This document shows, piece by piece, positions 26,008-37,700 of a DNA stretch of 64,000 nucleotides. The notes under the pieces are model-generated. The model saw only the letters and a program-made list of their open reading frames with translations, was not told where the DNA came from and searched no databases. Position 1 is the stretch's first letter, and every line of letters starts with the position of its first letter. A program made the translations under genes and the position numbers. The stretch comes from Symbiodinium natans (taxonomy: Eukaryota > Sar > Dinophyceae > Suessiales > Symbiodiniaceae), in NCBI GenBank assembly GCA_905221605.1, contig CAJNDS010002636.1, positions 242,001-306,000 on the forward strand, given 5' to 3'.

Positions 26008-29000
26008 GTATAAAATATATATATATATACATACATACATGTATATACATATATGCTACCCCCCCCCCTCATGTAGCCGCGTTCCGCGCGCAAAACAGAA
26101 AATGCCGAGGAAACAGAATCTGATAAACAAATCTACAAAACAATCAGGAAATTCCTTTCAGCTTCCAACATTTGGGAATTTAAAGAATCTATTCCGCTTC
26201 AGTTGTTAAGCCTGCTTAACACCTTGAATTGTACCCGAAAATAGGCTTAATTGGGATGTTTTGGAGGAATATCAAGAATTGTTCGCTCAAGAATTTCAAA
26301 ATTCTGGAATAGGCCTTCTTTTGTATGTTCCATAAATTCCCAAATAAGCCTTAATTTAGGAATCTGCGGAAGTTATAGCTTTTCCCAGTGAAAGTAAACC
26401 CAGAAGACAACTTCATTTTCCCTAACTGGGGGACCTTCAGGAATTTTAAGAGTTGATGACCTTAAAAAAAGAAAAAAAAACCCTGAATTCAAAAAATTGG
26501 CTCTTATGTCAATTTAAGGAATATCAAGAATTTGGACCAGTTGTAATATCTCAAAGTCTACATTGGGGCTAATTTAGACTTTGCCCCTGCTCATATTACA
26601 CACCCCCAAAAAGGGTGCCAAAACTGGAATTTTACAGAATGCAGGCCGATTTGAAAATAGTGAGTCTGGCAAATTTGGTATCGCTCGCATTTCGGAATAT
26701 ATGAAATATGATCAAATTTCTACATGAATAAGCCCTAGTCTAGGAATTTAAGGATACCAGGATATTGATGAAAAGAATTAAGGGTTTTGCTACGTGTAAA
26801 GTAACTCCGGAAGACCATTTCATGTCGCTCATTTAGGAATTTAAGGACTTTAAAGGGTTGAGGTATATTTTTAACATGTCCAATTCTGTCAACTTCAAGA
26901 TTAGGGCTTACCAGGACCTGTTGCACGTAAAGAGGTTAGACCGATTTCCAAAGTTAGAAGTCCTGAGTTGGGAGTACTCTAAGAATCTTAGGCCTTCTGA
27001 TATTTAAAGAATGTGGCCCAACTGTTAAACTCCTTCATTTGGCCAGAATGATCCTCCGGATGTATTGTGAACAAAAGTCAAAATACATTCCTTGTTTTCT
27101 TTTACTTCCTAGATTAGGGCTTGGTGAGGGATCTAAGAAATAAGAGAAAACAGGTACATCTTGAACTTTTGCATGCCTTAAATTCAGCAATGAGGGCTGA
27201 CACATCATGAAATTTGAAGTATCAATACTTATGTTAATACACATATGAAAACTTGTACCGTATTCATATCAATCTGAATATGAGCAGGTTAAGCCGTCTA
27301 TCAACAATTTCAACCAACCCTTCAAACTTGAAAAAAAAAACTTGTTTAAGCATTGCGGAATTTAAAGAATCTGGATACATGTTTTAAAGTTTAAATTCCG
27401 AACATGGGGCATATTTAGGAGATCGAAAATAACCAAAACAAGTGGTATTTACACAACCAAAGGCCAAGTCAAAAACAAAACAAAAGAAAAAAAGACTGCC
27501 TTGGACATCACGTCCACGACGCGACAGCGAAAGCTAGAGCGAGAGCGAAAGCGAAGGACCACCTAGAAACGCTCCGCGCGTCTCTGGACTGAGCAAAACG
27601 AAACGGTGTAAGTGTGTGTGTGTGTGAGAGAGAGAGAGAGAAGTGCACAACAAGCACATAAAGTGCCTTGCTAGAAGACTTTCATCAAGTACATGTGGGT
27701 GGTTGTCAAAATTATGGTCCCCTTTGGGGTCCCTCATAGAATACCGCACCGAATATTTCGGGTGTCCAAAACGGGACCCTGATTTTGACAACTACCCATG
27801 TAGCTCCAGGTCTCTGTGCGAGTGCATGGGGAAGCCCGGAGCCAAAAACAAAAACAATCCAGGAGAAACGAAAAAAACCAACGAAAAAAAGTTGCAGGGT
27901 GAACCCAAAACCCAAAACTAATAATAATAATAAGACTAATAATAATCATAATAATAGTAATAATAAGACCAAAAAACAAAACCAAGAAAAGCCGTTTTTT
28001 GGCTTTGGGTTCGCCCTTTCTTTTGGTTTGGGTTTGTTGTGTGTTTCGGTTTGGTTTTCTCCTGGTTTGGGGTTTCTCCCGGAATCTAGTTTTTTTGGCT
28101 TTGCTTTGTTTGTTTTTTATACCTCTTGGTTTTGCATTTTTTGGCTATGGGTTTCCCCTGGCTTTTTGATTTTTGTTGGTTCTAGTTTCTTTGGGTGTTT
28201 TTGTTTTTGGGTTTTCCTTGTTTTTGTGTATTGAAATTTTGGCTTGGGGGTTTCCCTTGAATTTGTTTGGTACCATTGTTCTTGTCTGAAGTGCATACAG
28301 CGGAAAGTAGAGCGTGCAGACGAAGTACCTGCAGCAGCGGCTACATTGGGGGGGGGGGCACCATATAAGAATGCACACACACACACAGGCTGTAGAGAAA
28401 GAACGTTACTTGGCAAATTTGGGCCTCCAGAAGTACCTCTATCACGAACATCTTCAGGGGACCTTAAGTTAAAAAGCAAACCAAAAAAATGCTAAACCCC
28501 AAACCCTAAACCCTAAACCCTAAACCCGACACCGCGGCCGTCACCTCGTCGGGGTCATCCTGGGAGACACGGCCATGAAGCCAGCCGCATGAGCCGACCT
28601 CAAAGCTGCAGCTCACCACCTCAATCTGGCGCGAGCTTGGGAGGGTTTGGGGTTTAGGGTTTAGGGTTTTTAGGGTTTTTAGGGTTTTTAGGGTTTTTAG
28701 GGTTTAGGGTTTAGGGTTTAGGGTTTACGGTTTATCAGGTTTAGGGTTTAGGGTTTAGGGTTTAGGGTTTAGGGTTTAGGGTTTAGGGTTTAGGGTTTAG
28801 GGTTTAGGGTTTAGGGTTTGTTGTTGGGGCCCCTTTTGGGGATAGGGGAAGAGCTTAGGAGAGTTTTTTGGGTTTTTGGGCCCCGGCCCCTTTTTTTGGG
28901 GATTAGGGAATAGGAGCCCAGGAAGACAGCGAGGGCTCAGAACCGCATCGGTGTTCAGTGCTCTGCTCATGAAGTGCCTGATGCAGCTTGTGCAAGCCGC

Positions 29001-29503
29001 TTCCCACAACAAAAGCCGTGCCTCATACGATGGTGCAACGGAGGACGTGCTGAAACCGTCCAGTGCCACGTCACTCCTCCCAAGAAGAAGCGATTGAACG
29101 CAGAGGCTCGCACGCACACCCAAACCCGGAGCTTCCAGATTTATCCCAAACTTCAGGAGGATTTGGGGGCAGACTTGGTTTCGACAACCGACCCTGTGTA
29201 GAGGAAGAGGGAGCCCTAAACCTGAAGCCCCTGCCCTCCAAATCCTCAATTTCCAACCCCCAAACCCTAAACCCTGAACCCTAAACCCCAAACCTGAAGC
29301 CCGAAACTCTTTCGGTCCCCTGCATCCTTGGGCCGTCGCCCGTGGTGGCCACGAACTGCAAGACAGCCACAGCCGCGGGCAGCGAAACCGCTGCAAACTG
29401 CCACTGACGCCCGTGGTCACCCGACGCAGACCAGAGACTGACCTGGCTTTGGGTTTAGGGCTTAGGGTTTAGGGCTTAGGGCTTAGGGCTTAGGGTTTAG
29501 GGT

Positions 29504-29542
<39 letters not shown>

Positions 29543-29573
29543 GGTTTAAGGTTTAGGGTTTAGGGTTTAGGGT

Positions 29574-29668
<95 letters not shown>

Positions 29669-32600
29669 GGTTTAGGGTTTAAGGTTTAGGGTTTAAGGTT
29701 TAGGGTTTAGGGTTTAGGGTCTTTTTGGGGGCTCCTAGGGCAGAAGGCTTATTGGGCTTCATAGGGTTTCATAAGGCTTCAGAGGGTTGATAGGCTTGAT
29801 TGCAGGGTTGATAGGGTTGACATATAGGGCTTATAGGGCTTGTAGGGTGTGTTCGGCGACCTAGGGTCCGCAGGCCTCGTAGGGTTTGGGGCTGCAGAGT
29901 GTTTTTAGGGTTTACAGGGCTTGGGTTTATAGGGTTTATAGGGTCAACAGGTTTCACAGGGTGTATAGGGTTCATATGTAGGACTTGCAGGCTTGTAGTG
30001 TCTGTGCGGATTGATAGGGCTTATGGATGGTGTTTATATAGGGTTTCGGTTTTGGCGTCTAGGGGGTTTCGGGTTTTGGGGGGGGGGGGGGGGGGCGAAT
30101 CCATGGCTGAGTGTGTCAGTTTGAAGGGTGCTGCTGCGGTTTGCTCAGTCCAAAACGACCCCTAAACCCCAAAACCCTAAGCCCAAAACCCTAAACCCGA
30201 AACCCTAAACCCTAAACCCGAAACCCTAAACCCTAAGCCCGAAACCCTAAACCCGAAACCCTAAACCCGAACGAGAACGTCGTGTTCAAGGCTGCCGCGG
30301 AAGAGGCACCCAGCCATCCAATTCTTGCCAGGCATTCAGCGTGAGGTTGCCCATCTGAGAGCCTGGCCACGGGGCTGGGCATAATTAGGGGAGTTTAGAG
30401 TTTAGGGCTTAGGGTTTGGGGTTTAGGGTTTAGGGTTTAGGGTTTAGGGCTTAGGGTTTAGGGTTTAGGCAGTTTAGGGTTCTGGGTTCAGGCGGTTTAG
30501 GGTTGAGGGAGCGGTTTAGGGTTTAGGGCTTGGGCGGGTTTAGGGTTGAGGGAGCAAGGGGACGTCGCTGCAGACGGTGCCAGCCCTGTTGCATGAGATC
30601 TGCAAGAACTTACCGCCAGAATCCCTAGGGCTTAGGGTTTAGTGTTTAGGGTTTAGGGTTTAGGGTTTAGGGTTTAGGGTTTAGGGTTTAGGGTTTCGGG
30701 TTTAGGGACCTAAACACACACTGCAGTCCTGGACCTGTTTCTTGAGCCAGCGCACAGATCAGAGTAACAAGATGCCCAGCTCCGTTAGAGCTAAGGCCCC
30801 TTGGATCATTGCAGCCAAAACCCTAAATCTTCAACCCTACACCCCGAAACGCCTGAAGTGCCGACCCTGTACCCTCAACGCTCAACCCAAAAGAAAGAAC
30901 CTTAAGCTCTAAACCCTAAACCCTAGTCCTAAACCCTAAACCCTAAACCCTAAACCCTAAACCCTAAACCCTAAACCCCTGAACCCCTGAACCCCTGAAC
31001 CCCTGAACCCTCAACCCAAGGACCGAGACCCCGCATCCTTTACTTCCGCAACCCCATTCCTTTTCTTTTAGCCCTGACTTCGCCCACGGATGTTCCAGGG
31101 TTTAGGGTTTAGGGTTTAGGGTTTAGGGTTTAGGGTTTAGGGTTTAGGGTTTAGGGTTTAGGGTTTAGGGTTTAGGGTTTAGGGTTTAGGGTTTAGGGTT
31201 TAGGGTTTAGGACTCCGGATTCACGCACCCCTCTTGCTCAAAAGTTTAGGGTTTGGGCTTTAGGGCTACGGCTTCGGTGTCAAGAATCCACTACAAATCC
31301 TTGTTTAGAGGGGATTCACGAATCGGGGGTCGGCCCCAAAACCCCAAACCCCCAAACCCCTAAACCCTTAAACCCTCAAACCCCAAACCCTAAACCCCTA
31401 CACCCTTAAACCCCTAAGACCCTTAAACCCTTAAACCCTTAAACCCATACACCCTTAAACCCTTAACCCTTAAACCTTAACTTAAACCCTTAAACCCTAA
31501 ACCCTAAAGCCCTTAAGGCCCTTCACCCATGTCTCTGCAACGCGAGGCCTCCCATGTGGTATGCAAAGTGCAGCTCCCTCGGCGACGGGCTTGGGCCAAA
31601 CCACGGGCTCGTCAGAAGGAAGTCCTGGTTCAGGGGTTTAGGGTTTAGGGTTCAGGTTTTCGGGTTTCGGGTTTAGGGTTCTGTTTAGGGTCCGCCGACC
31701 CTGGCGGCGTGTTGGATGGGTTTGAGGAGGTGAAAACTCCCTCCTTCCCTCCTTACCCCCCCAAAACCCCAAGGGGGGGGGGGGTTAGGGGGGTCGGTGC
31801 ACAATTTTTTCGTGGAGGACCGCACCACCCGCACAGCGTAAACAGGCGGTTCAGCACAAGGGGCGCCCTCAGCAAAATCAGCGTTTTCGGCACCCACCCC
31901 CTCCCCCCCAACCCCACCCCCTCCCCCCCACCCCCTCCCCCCCACCCCCCCCCCCACCCCCACCCCCCTCCCCCGCCCCCCCCCTTCTTTTGGCTTGAGC
32001 TTGTCCTGGTGCTATACCCCCCCCCAAACGTTTCACAGAACTCTGCCGAGCAGGCGGATGATTTTGGAACCATGCGAGCGGGTTTAGACCTCTCAACTAT
32101 GCTCCAGCGGGGTCGGCGGCTTGAGCCGGAGGCTCTTAAATCCGGCCCCCGCGCCGCCCGTGGTCCAGGGCGGAGCCCGCGTCGCACTAAAGCGCTAGCT
32201 TTAAGGGGCGAGCGCCCGAGCCGCCGACCCCGCCCAAAATTGCTTCAAATTCGCGCGGGGCCCTTCGGGAGGCCGCCAAAACGGCATCCAAGGGGACGCA
32301 ACACGCGGTGGTGCGAAAAGCACGAAAACCTCGTAAAAACCATGGGTTTTTGCGAAAAACCGAGGCCACAAAACACCCGCAGCACCCCATTAAACCCTCA
32401 CGGGCGGGCGCGCATCATCGGCCCTAGCTTTTCACATGGGGCGCGCGCCAGGCCGAAACCACGGTTTTCAAGGTTTGGGGGGGGTACCGGAAGCCCAAAA
32501 CCAGGCGAGCATCATGAGCATCAGCAGCCCTGGCCCGCGGGCCCAAGGCAATAAAAAACGCTGAAAAACACTGAAATCACCGTAAATACCGTGTTTTTAT

Positions 32601-34754
32601 GAGGTTTTTCACGCGTGCCTCCGACCCCCACCCCTGTTGCCCTTGACCCGCCCCCAAAGTGCGCATCATCGAAACCCACGTCCGGGGGGGGGTCTGCTGA
32701 TGCTGCTGATGCGCGGGGTCCGGGCGCATCATCGAGCCATCGTTTCTCATGGGCTTCGTGGGGGGGGCCCACGGCCCAGAGACCCAGCTGATGCTCATGA
32801 TGCTCGGTTTGGGGGGGTGTTCCAACAGCAGAAAACCTCGTAAATACCGAGTGTTTTGTGGGTCCACGTAAAAACGCCCCTAAAATCGCTCATTTTACGC
32901 GCTCGAACGGCTTCATGCCTACAAAACACCCGAACAGCAGGACCCCGAATGCCCTTAAGGGCATTCGGGGTCTTGCTTTTGGGGGTTTCGTGGGCACGCA
33001 AGCGTTCAAGCACATACAATCGGCGTGTTTAAGGGGGTTTTGGATGGCCTGGGGAGGCCGCTGATGCTCATGATGCTCCCTTTCCTGGGTCCCAAAAGGC
33101 TTCCCAAGCCCAAAAACACGTGTTTACAGCGTTTTCTGAAGGTTTTTCGAAGGCAAAACGCATGCATAGAATGCTTTTCAGGCCCCCAAACCAACCCCAC
33201 TGATGCTCCTGATGCGGGTGCGCGCGCGCGGCGCACGCGCGCCGGGGGCGGGGGGGGGGAGGGAGGGGGGGCGAAGGCAGGAGAAAGAGAGACAGAGAGA
33301 AGGAGAGGACAAAGACACGGGAAGAGAAGACAGTGCCAAGGTTCGAGGTTTCGTGCTTTGGGGGGCGGGGGCCGGCCCGTGCCGCTAGGCCTGAATTTAG
33401 GGCTTAGGGTTTAGGGTTTAAGGTTTAGGGTTTAGGGTTTAGGGTTTAAGGTTTAGGGTCTTGGGCAGAATATTTACGGCCTCCACACAACAGCGCTTGG
33501 GGATCGTTCGCTGCAAGTTTCAGCCGTCGGCTTCTGGGTCCAGGAATTGGGGTTAGGGTTTAGGGTTTAGGAGTTAGGGGTTTTGAGGGCTTAGGGCTTA
33601 ACCTCCTTGATTGCTGCTTCTGCTCGCTCTCGTAGCTTTACTGCTCTACAGGTTGCGGACATACAGAACCACTCACATCCTCTACGTGTTTTAATACCGA
33701 TACCACCACACCCCTCAACACACCAGCGCCCCACACCATTTTGGCCCCCCACCCCACCCTCCCTCTCTTTGCACGTGCTCTTATGGTGGTACCCCCTCTC
33801 CTGGCCTTGTGGGGAAAGGCTCTCCCAGGCGCCAGGATGCACCCGGAGCCCTCGGCAGCTCCCATCTCCGGGCCTGTCAGGGGATCGGTCCTGGCACCGG
33901 GGCTGTCCTGGGTTGTGCTTTAAACCCTTCGAAAATTATTTATGAGTAGGTTCCCTTATAAGGAATGAAGGGAAATTAGAAATTATCCCAAAGCACAACC
34001 CAGTGTCTATCAGCGACCACGGGTAAGAGCCGTGGACCAACCATGAGCAAGCGTCTGTCTCGAAACTGCAGGCTGCATCTTCAAAGCTGGGCAGCATGGG
34101 CAAGGCCAGAAGTGCGTCCACGCGGACGGCGTCCGCGGATGTCGTTACGCTAGCCAAAAGCTGCAAGGCCATCGTTCCTTCAGGCAGCCTGACCATGGAG
34201 TGATTCCAACCTGGCCCCTGGCTGCCCGTGCTGAACACGCTGGTCCAGTTGGAGGTGGAGGTCTCCGATTGGGCCTGCACTTCAAGCACGGCTGAACCCA
34301 AGATCTGGAAGGAGAAAAGCAGAGCCGGGCTGGTGATATTGAAGGAGGCACTCCTGGCGATGGAGGTCTCTGCAGTTCCGGCGCCGACAGCTTGCAGGAA
34401 GTAGCTGCCCTCACTGGCTAAGGGCGTCCCGAAGGCGTCCGTGCTGCTGTCCCGTTGCCACGTGGAGTTTGCCACCTGGCTTTAAAGGAATAATGTGTCG
34501 AACTACCCGGACATGCCGAAGGCAACACACGTCAAAGATGAGCAAACGGCACATTCGCAATCGGTACTATGCGGAATATGCAGACAGATATACATGTCAC
34601 ATGTTGGTCAAGACCGCGGACTGCAAGCATGACAAAGAACAAGAGCGAAGCTTCCGTGGCGCAGATCTAACACTGTAGCCCGGGTCACATGGACGAGAAG
34701 GATACCTGCCTCTTGTTTTCGATGGGTCTGAATCTCTCGCTCGCTCTCGCGCTC

Positions 34755-34791
<37 letters not shown>

Positions 34792-37700
34792 TCTATCTCT
34801 GCTCTGCCACTCTCCCACCTCGAACCACAAGCATGTGTCCTGCTCGAAGTCGCAAGACGGAATCGGGAAGCTCGTTGTGACAATGCTTTCTGGTAGGCAA
34901 ATCTTCCAGCCGGCGTCATGTACTCCGCCGTCCTTCCAGCGGGCAAAAACACAAACGAAACAGGAGGGACCGTTTTTGGTCCTTAGCCACAACCTTGAAA
35001 CAGGACTCAAGGTTTCGGGTTTAGGGTAGAGCTACATAACTAGCGGTCCTAGTTCAGGGCCCTTCTTCTTCTTCTTTTTCTTCTTCTTCTTCGATTGAAG
35101 CTTGAGAAACCTTGCAGCTGAGCGTCCGAACGCCAGACCATAAAGCCTTGCGGCACCACACCCACTGGAGAAGCAAGGCCAGCGTAAGATTCACCGTTAA
35201 CCTTGTTTGCACCGAACTCATGGCAAGACATCAGGAGAACTGAATGCTGCGACAAGGACCTGCAACTTCACCAGTCAGAACGTGTACCGCGGGACAACTC
35301 AACAAAGCCACCCTGTCTAGCAAGCCTTCTGAGGAACAGCAGTCTCGAAAAGGACTCACGTAAGCCTGCGAACCCAAAAACCTAAGTCTTCATAACTCTT
35401 CACCGCACACTTCTGCCAAAAAACTTCCCTATGTTCAGAGTGGGAAAACACACGGGCGGCGAAGCTCGATTTCTCGGTGCACGGGATAAGCTTAGTAAGC
35501 AGGCTGCTCAGACGAACTGGGCACCACGTAACAGCGTCGGTAGCCGAAGGCGCGTGATACACCGGGGATGGCAGGCAAAACGCAAACGTGCTTGTAGAGA
35601 GCACGTGCAGCAATCATGCTGAGCTTTCCTTTTATATCTAGCAAGCAAGGCACTAGAGTGGACAAGACACGAGTGGCAAAGCCTGCACAGGGTGAAGCTT
35701 AGTGCGCAGTCGGCTGAGACGAACGGGGCGCTGCGCCCATCATCCCAGCCGCATTGGTAATGGAGCGCTTGTGATACATCCTTCCCCCCGGAACAGCGCA
35801 CGCTGGGTCACTCTACTTTTCCGGGAGTAGCTCCTGAATGGAATCCGCCCCAAAGCGGCAAGGGTTCGGTGCCAGTCTCGCGACTGCCGCAGCTTGCGCT
35901 AGCTGCTACAGGTACTCGAGAAGTCCATGCTCCGTGAATGCTCTTTTCCTCCGGGGTGCTGCGATCCTCTACGCCGTGCACTTGTGGGGTCCTTTTGACT
36001 GCAGGGGCGGAGAACCACGACGGGCTTGGCGAACGGGGCTGTGCTCTATCGAGCTCCCCAGGTTCAGCTTGTGAGCGCCCTGAACCTGCACGTGCAGCGC
36101 CTGAAAGCCAGGTGCTTGCGGTCTTCCAAGTCGAGCTCGCGAGCGGAAGTATCTCGGCTTGTTCGCGTCACCCCTTTCGGCTGAATCGTGGAGGGTGAGT
36201 TGTCGGTGGCAACATTCCCTCGTGCGGCGAGCCAGGTAGCGGGAGGCATCGATGGCAAGATCGCATCCGTGCCAAGCTGCGCAAGTAGACCATCTCGAGC
36301 GCTCGATGTCACCGTGATCTTGCTGCACAAACCGGTTGAAGCATTGTTGCGGCGGACCGCTCCCCTGCTACAAAACACAAACCTCCTGCTTGCAAACCAC
36401 CGAGCTTAAACACTTAAACAAAAGAGAACGTGCGCCGTCATCATGCTGAACTTTCCGTTTGTACACGCTAAAACCATTGCCTTAGGGGCGCATAAGCCTC
36501 AAGTGGTCGAGGTGCTGTCAGGGAATCCCAGAAATGGATGCCACCCTCGTAGACAATCGGGGGTTCCACCGAGAACCTCTCCACTTGAATCGCGCGAGTG
36601 TTGCCAGCCGCTACCTGTTCAGGGTGGGCTGCAGGGGGGTTTCAAGGTTTCGAGGCTTTGGGGTTTAAGAATTCTAAACAGTCTAGTGCCGTGGCTGAAG
36701 CTGCACACTGGTTTAGGATTTAGGGTTTAGGGTTTAGGGTTTAGGGTTTGGGGTTTGGGGTTTGGGGTTTGGGGTTTGGGGTTTGGGGTTTAGGGTGAGG
36801 GAGCTCGAATTCTCTCGTAATGTAGAGGGTGCGGAGGAGCCTTATTTGGAAGGTGTGGCGCCACACCTTGTGTAAAAGGTCTGGCGGGTCATTTTTCTCA
36901 ACGGCGTGACGAAGTCACTCTTCGCTTGAAAATACAAGAAATATCAGGTGCCTACCTTTTTCAAAAGTTGTGGCAGAGTATATTTTGGAAAGGGGCGACA
37001 CCAACCCAATTGCAAAACACAATGCTCGCAAGATGAAATTTGGACATGTAGTGCTCCCCTTGAAGGACAGCCCTGGCGCAACAGGTTCCGCCTGGCAAAT
37101 AAACAGAGCCTGGCCAACTCCCACTTCGGAGGGGGGGCAAAAAGAACACAAGGAGCCTAGACTCCAATTCAGGTGCTTACGGCCTCTCATTGGAGACGGA
37201 GGGTGTCACCACGCGAGTCCGATGTCGAAGCGTTGCTAGGAGCAAGAAGCCCGCTCTGCACACCACTGCATCACTTCTGCTCGTGGAGGCGCTCGGTTTG
37301 AGAGGTGAGGTTTGGACAGGATACACATGCTTCAAAAGCAGGCTTGCAGCTTAGAAGCGCGGGCAAACACAACGCTCGCGTCATGGGGCTTGGAAAGGGT
37401 TTTTGGTCTGGATTCATGTGCCTCTGAAGCAAGCTTTGCACGGCTTGAATCCTCAAACACCCCCCCCTCCCCCCCCCCCCCATTTGCAAACACAATGCTG
37501 GAAAGGTTTCATATGCCTTGAAACTAATGCTCTCATGATGGGATTTGGACAGGATGCATTTGCTTTTGAAGCAAGCTTGTACAGCTTAGAAGAGCGGGCA
37601 AATACAGGACCAGAGGACCAGAGGACCAGGGAGAAAGCAAATCCCGCCGCACCTTCTGTTAGAGGTCTTCGAACACAGAAAGCCTCGCCACACCCTTAAA

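Larger units (their letters stand above)
25877..28570. other. 2.7-kb intron: microsatellites and an AT-rich island
   Basis: The intron is bounded by a GT donor at 28570 and an acceptor CTCCAG at 25877. From the plus-strand left it holds a (TA)n/(ACAT)n microsatellite (25895-26055), an AT-rich block (about 26080-27480) with many GGAATTTAAG-like words, short GT/GA runs (27610-27642), an inverted repeat (27690-27802), a T/G-rich block with TTTGG words (28000-28260), and a short CCCTAAA array at 28495-28527. Confidence 0.6.

Noticed and set aside
30905-31510. True telomere or chromosome end
   Set aside because: Arrays are short, in both orientations and interleaved with exons, so they are interstitial.
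31709-32554. 281-codon plus-strand open frame
   Set aside because: Pro/Arg-rich because of C-tracts and high GC. It lies inside a MAM intron and shows no domain.
33735-33747. CCATTTTGGC resembling the spliced leader
   Set aside because: Only ten bases match and the required flanks are absent.
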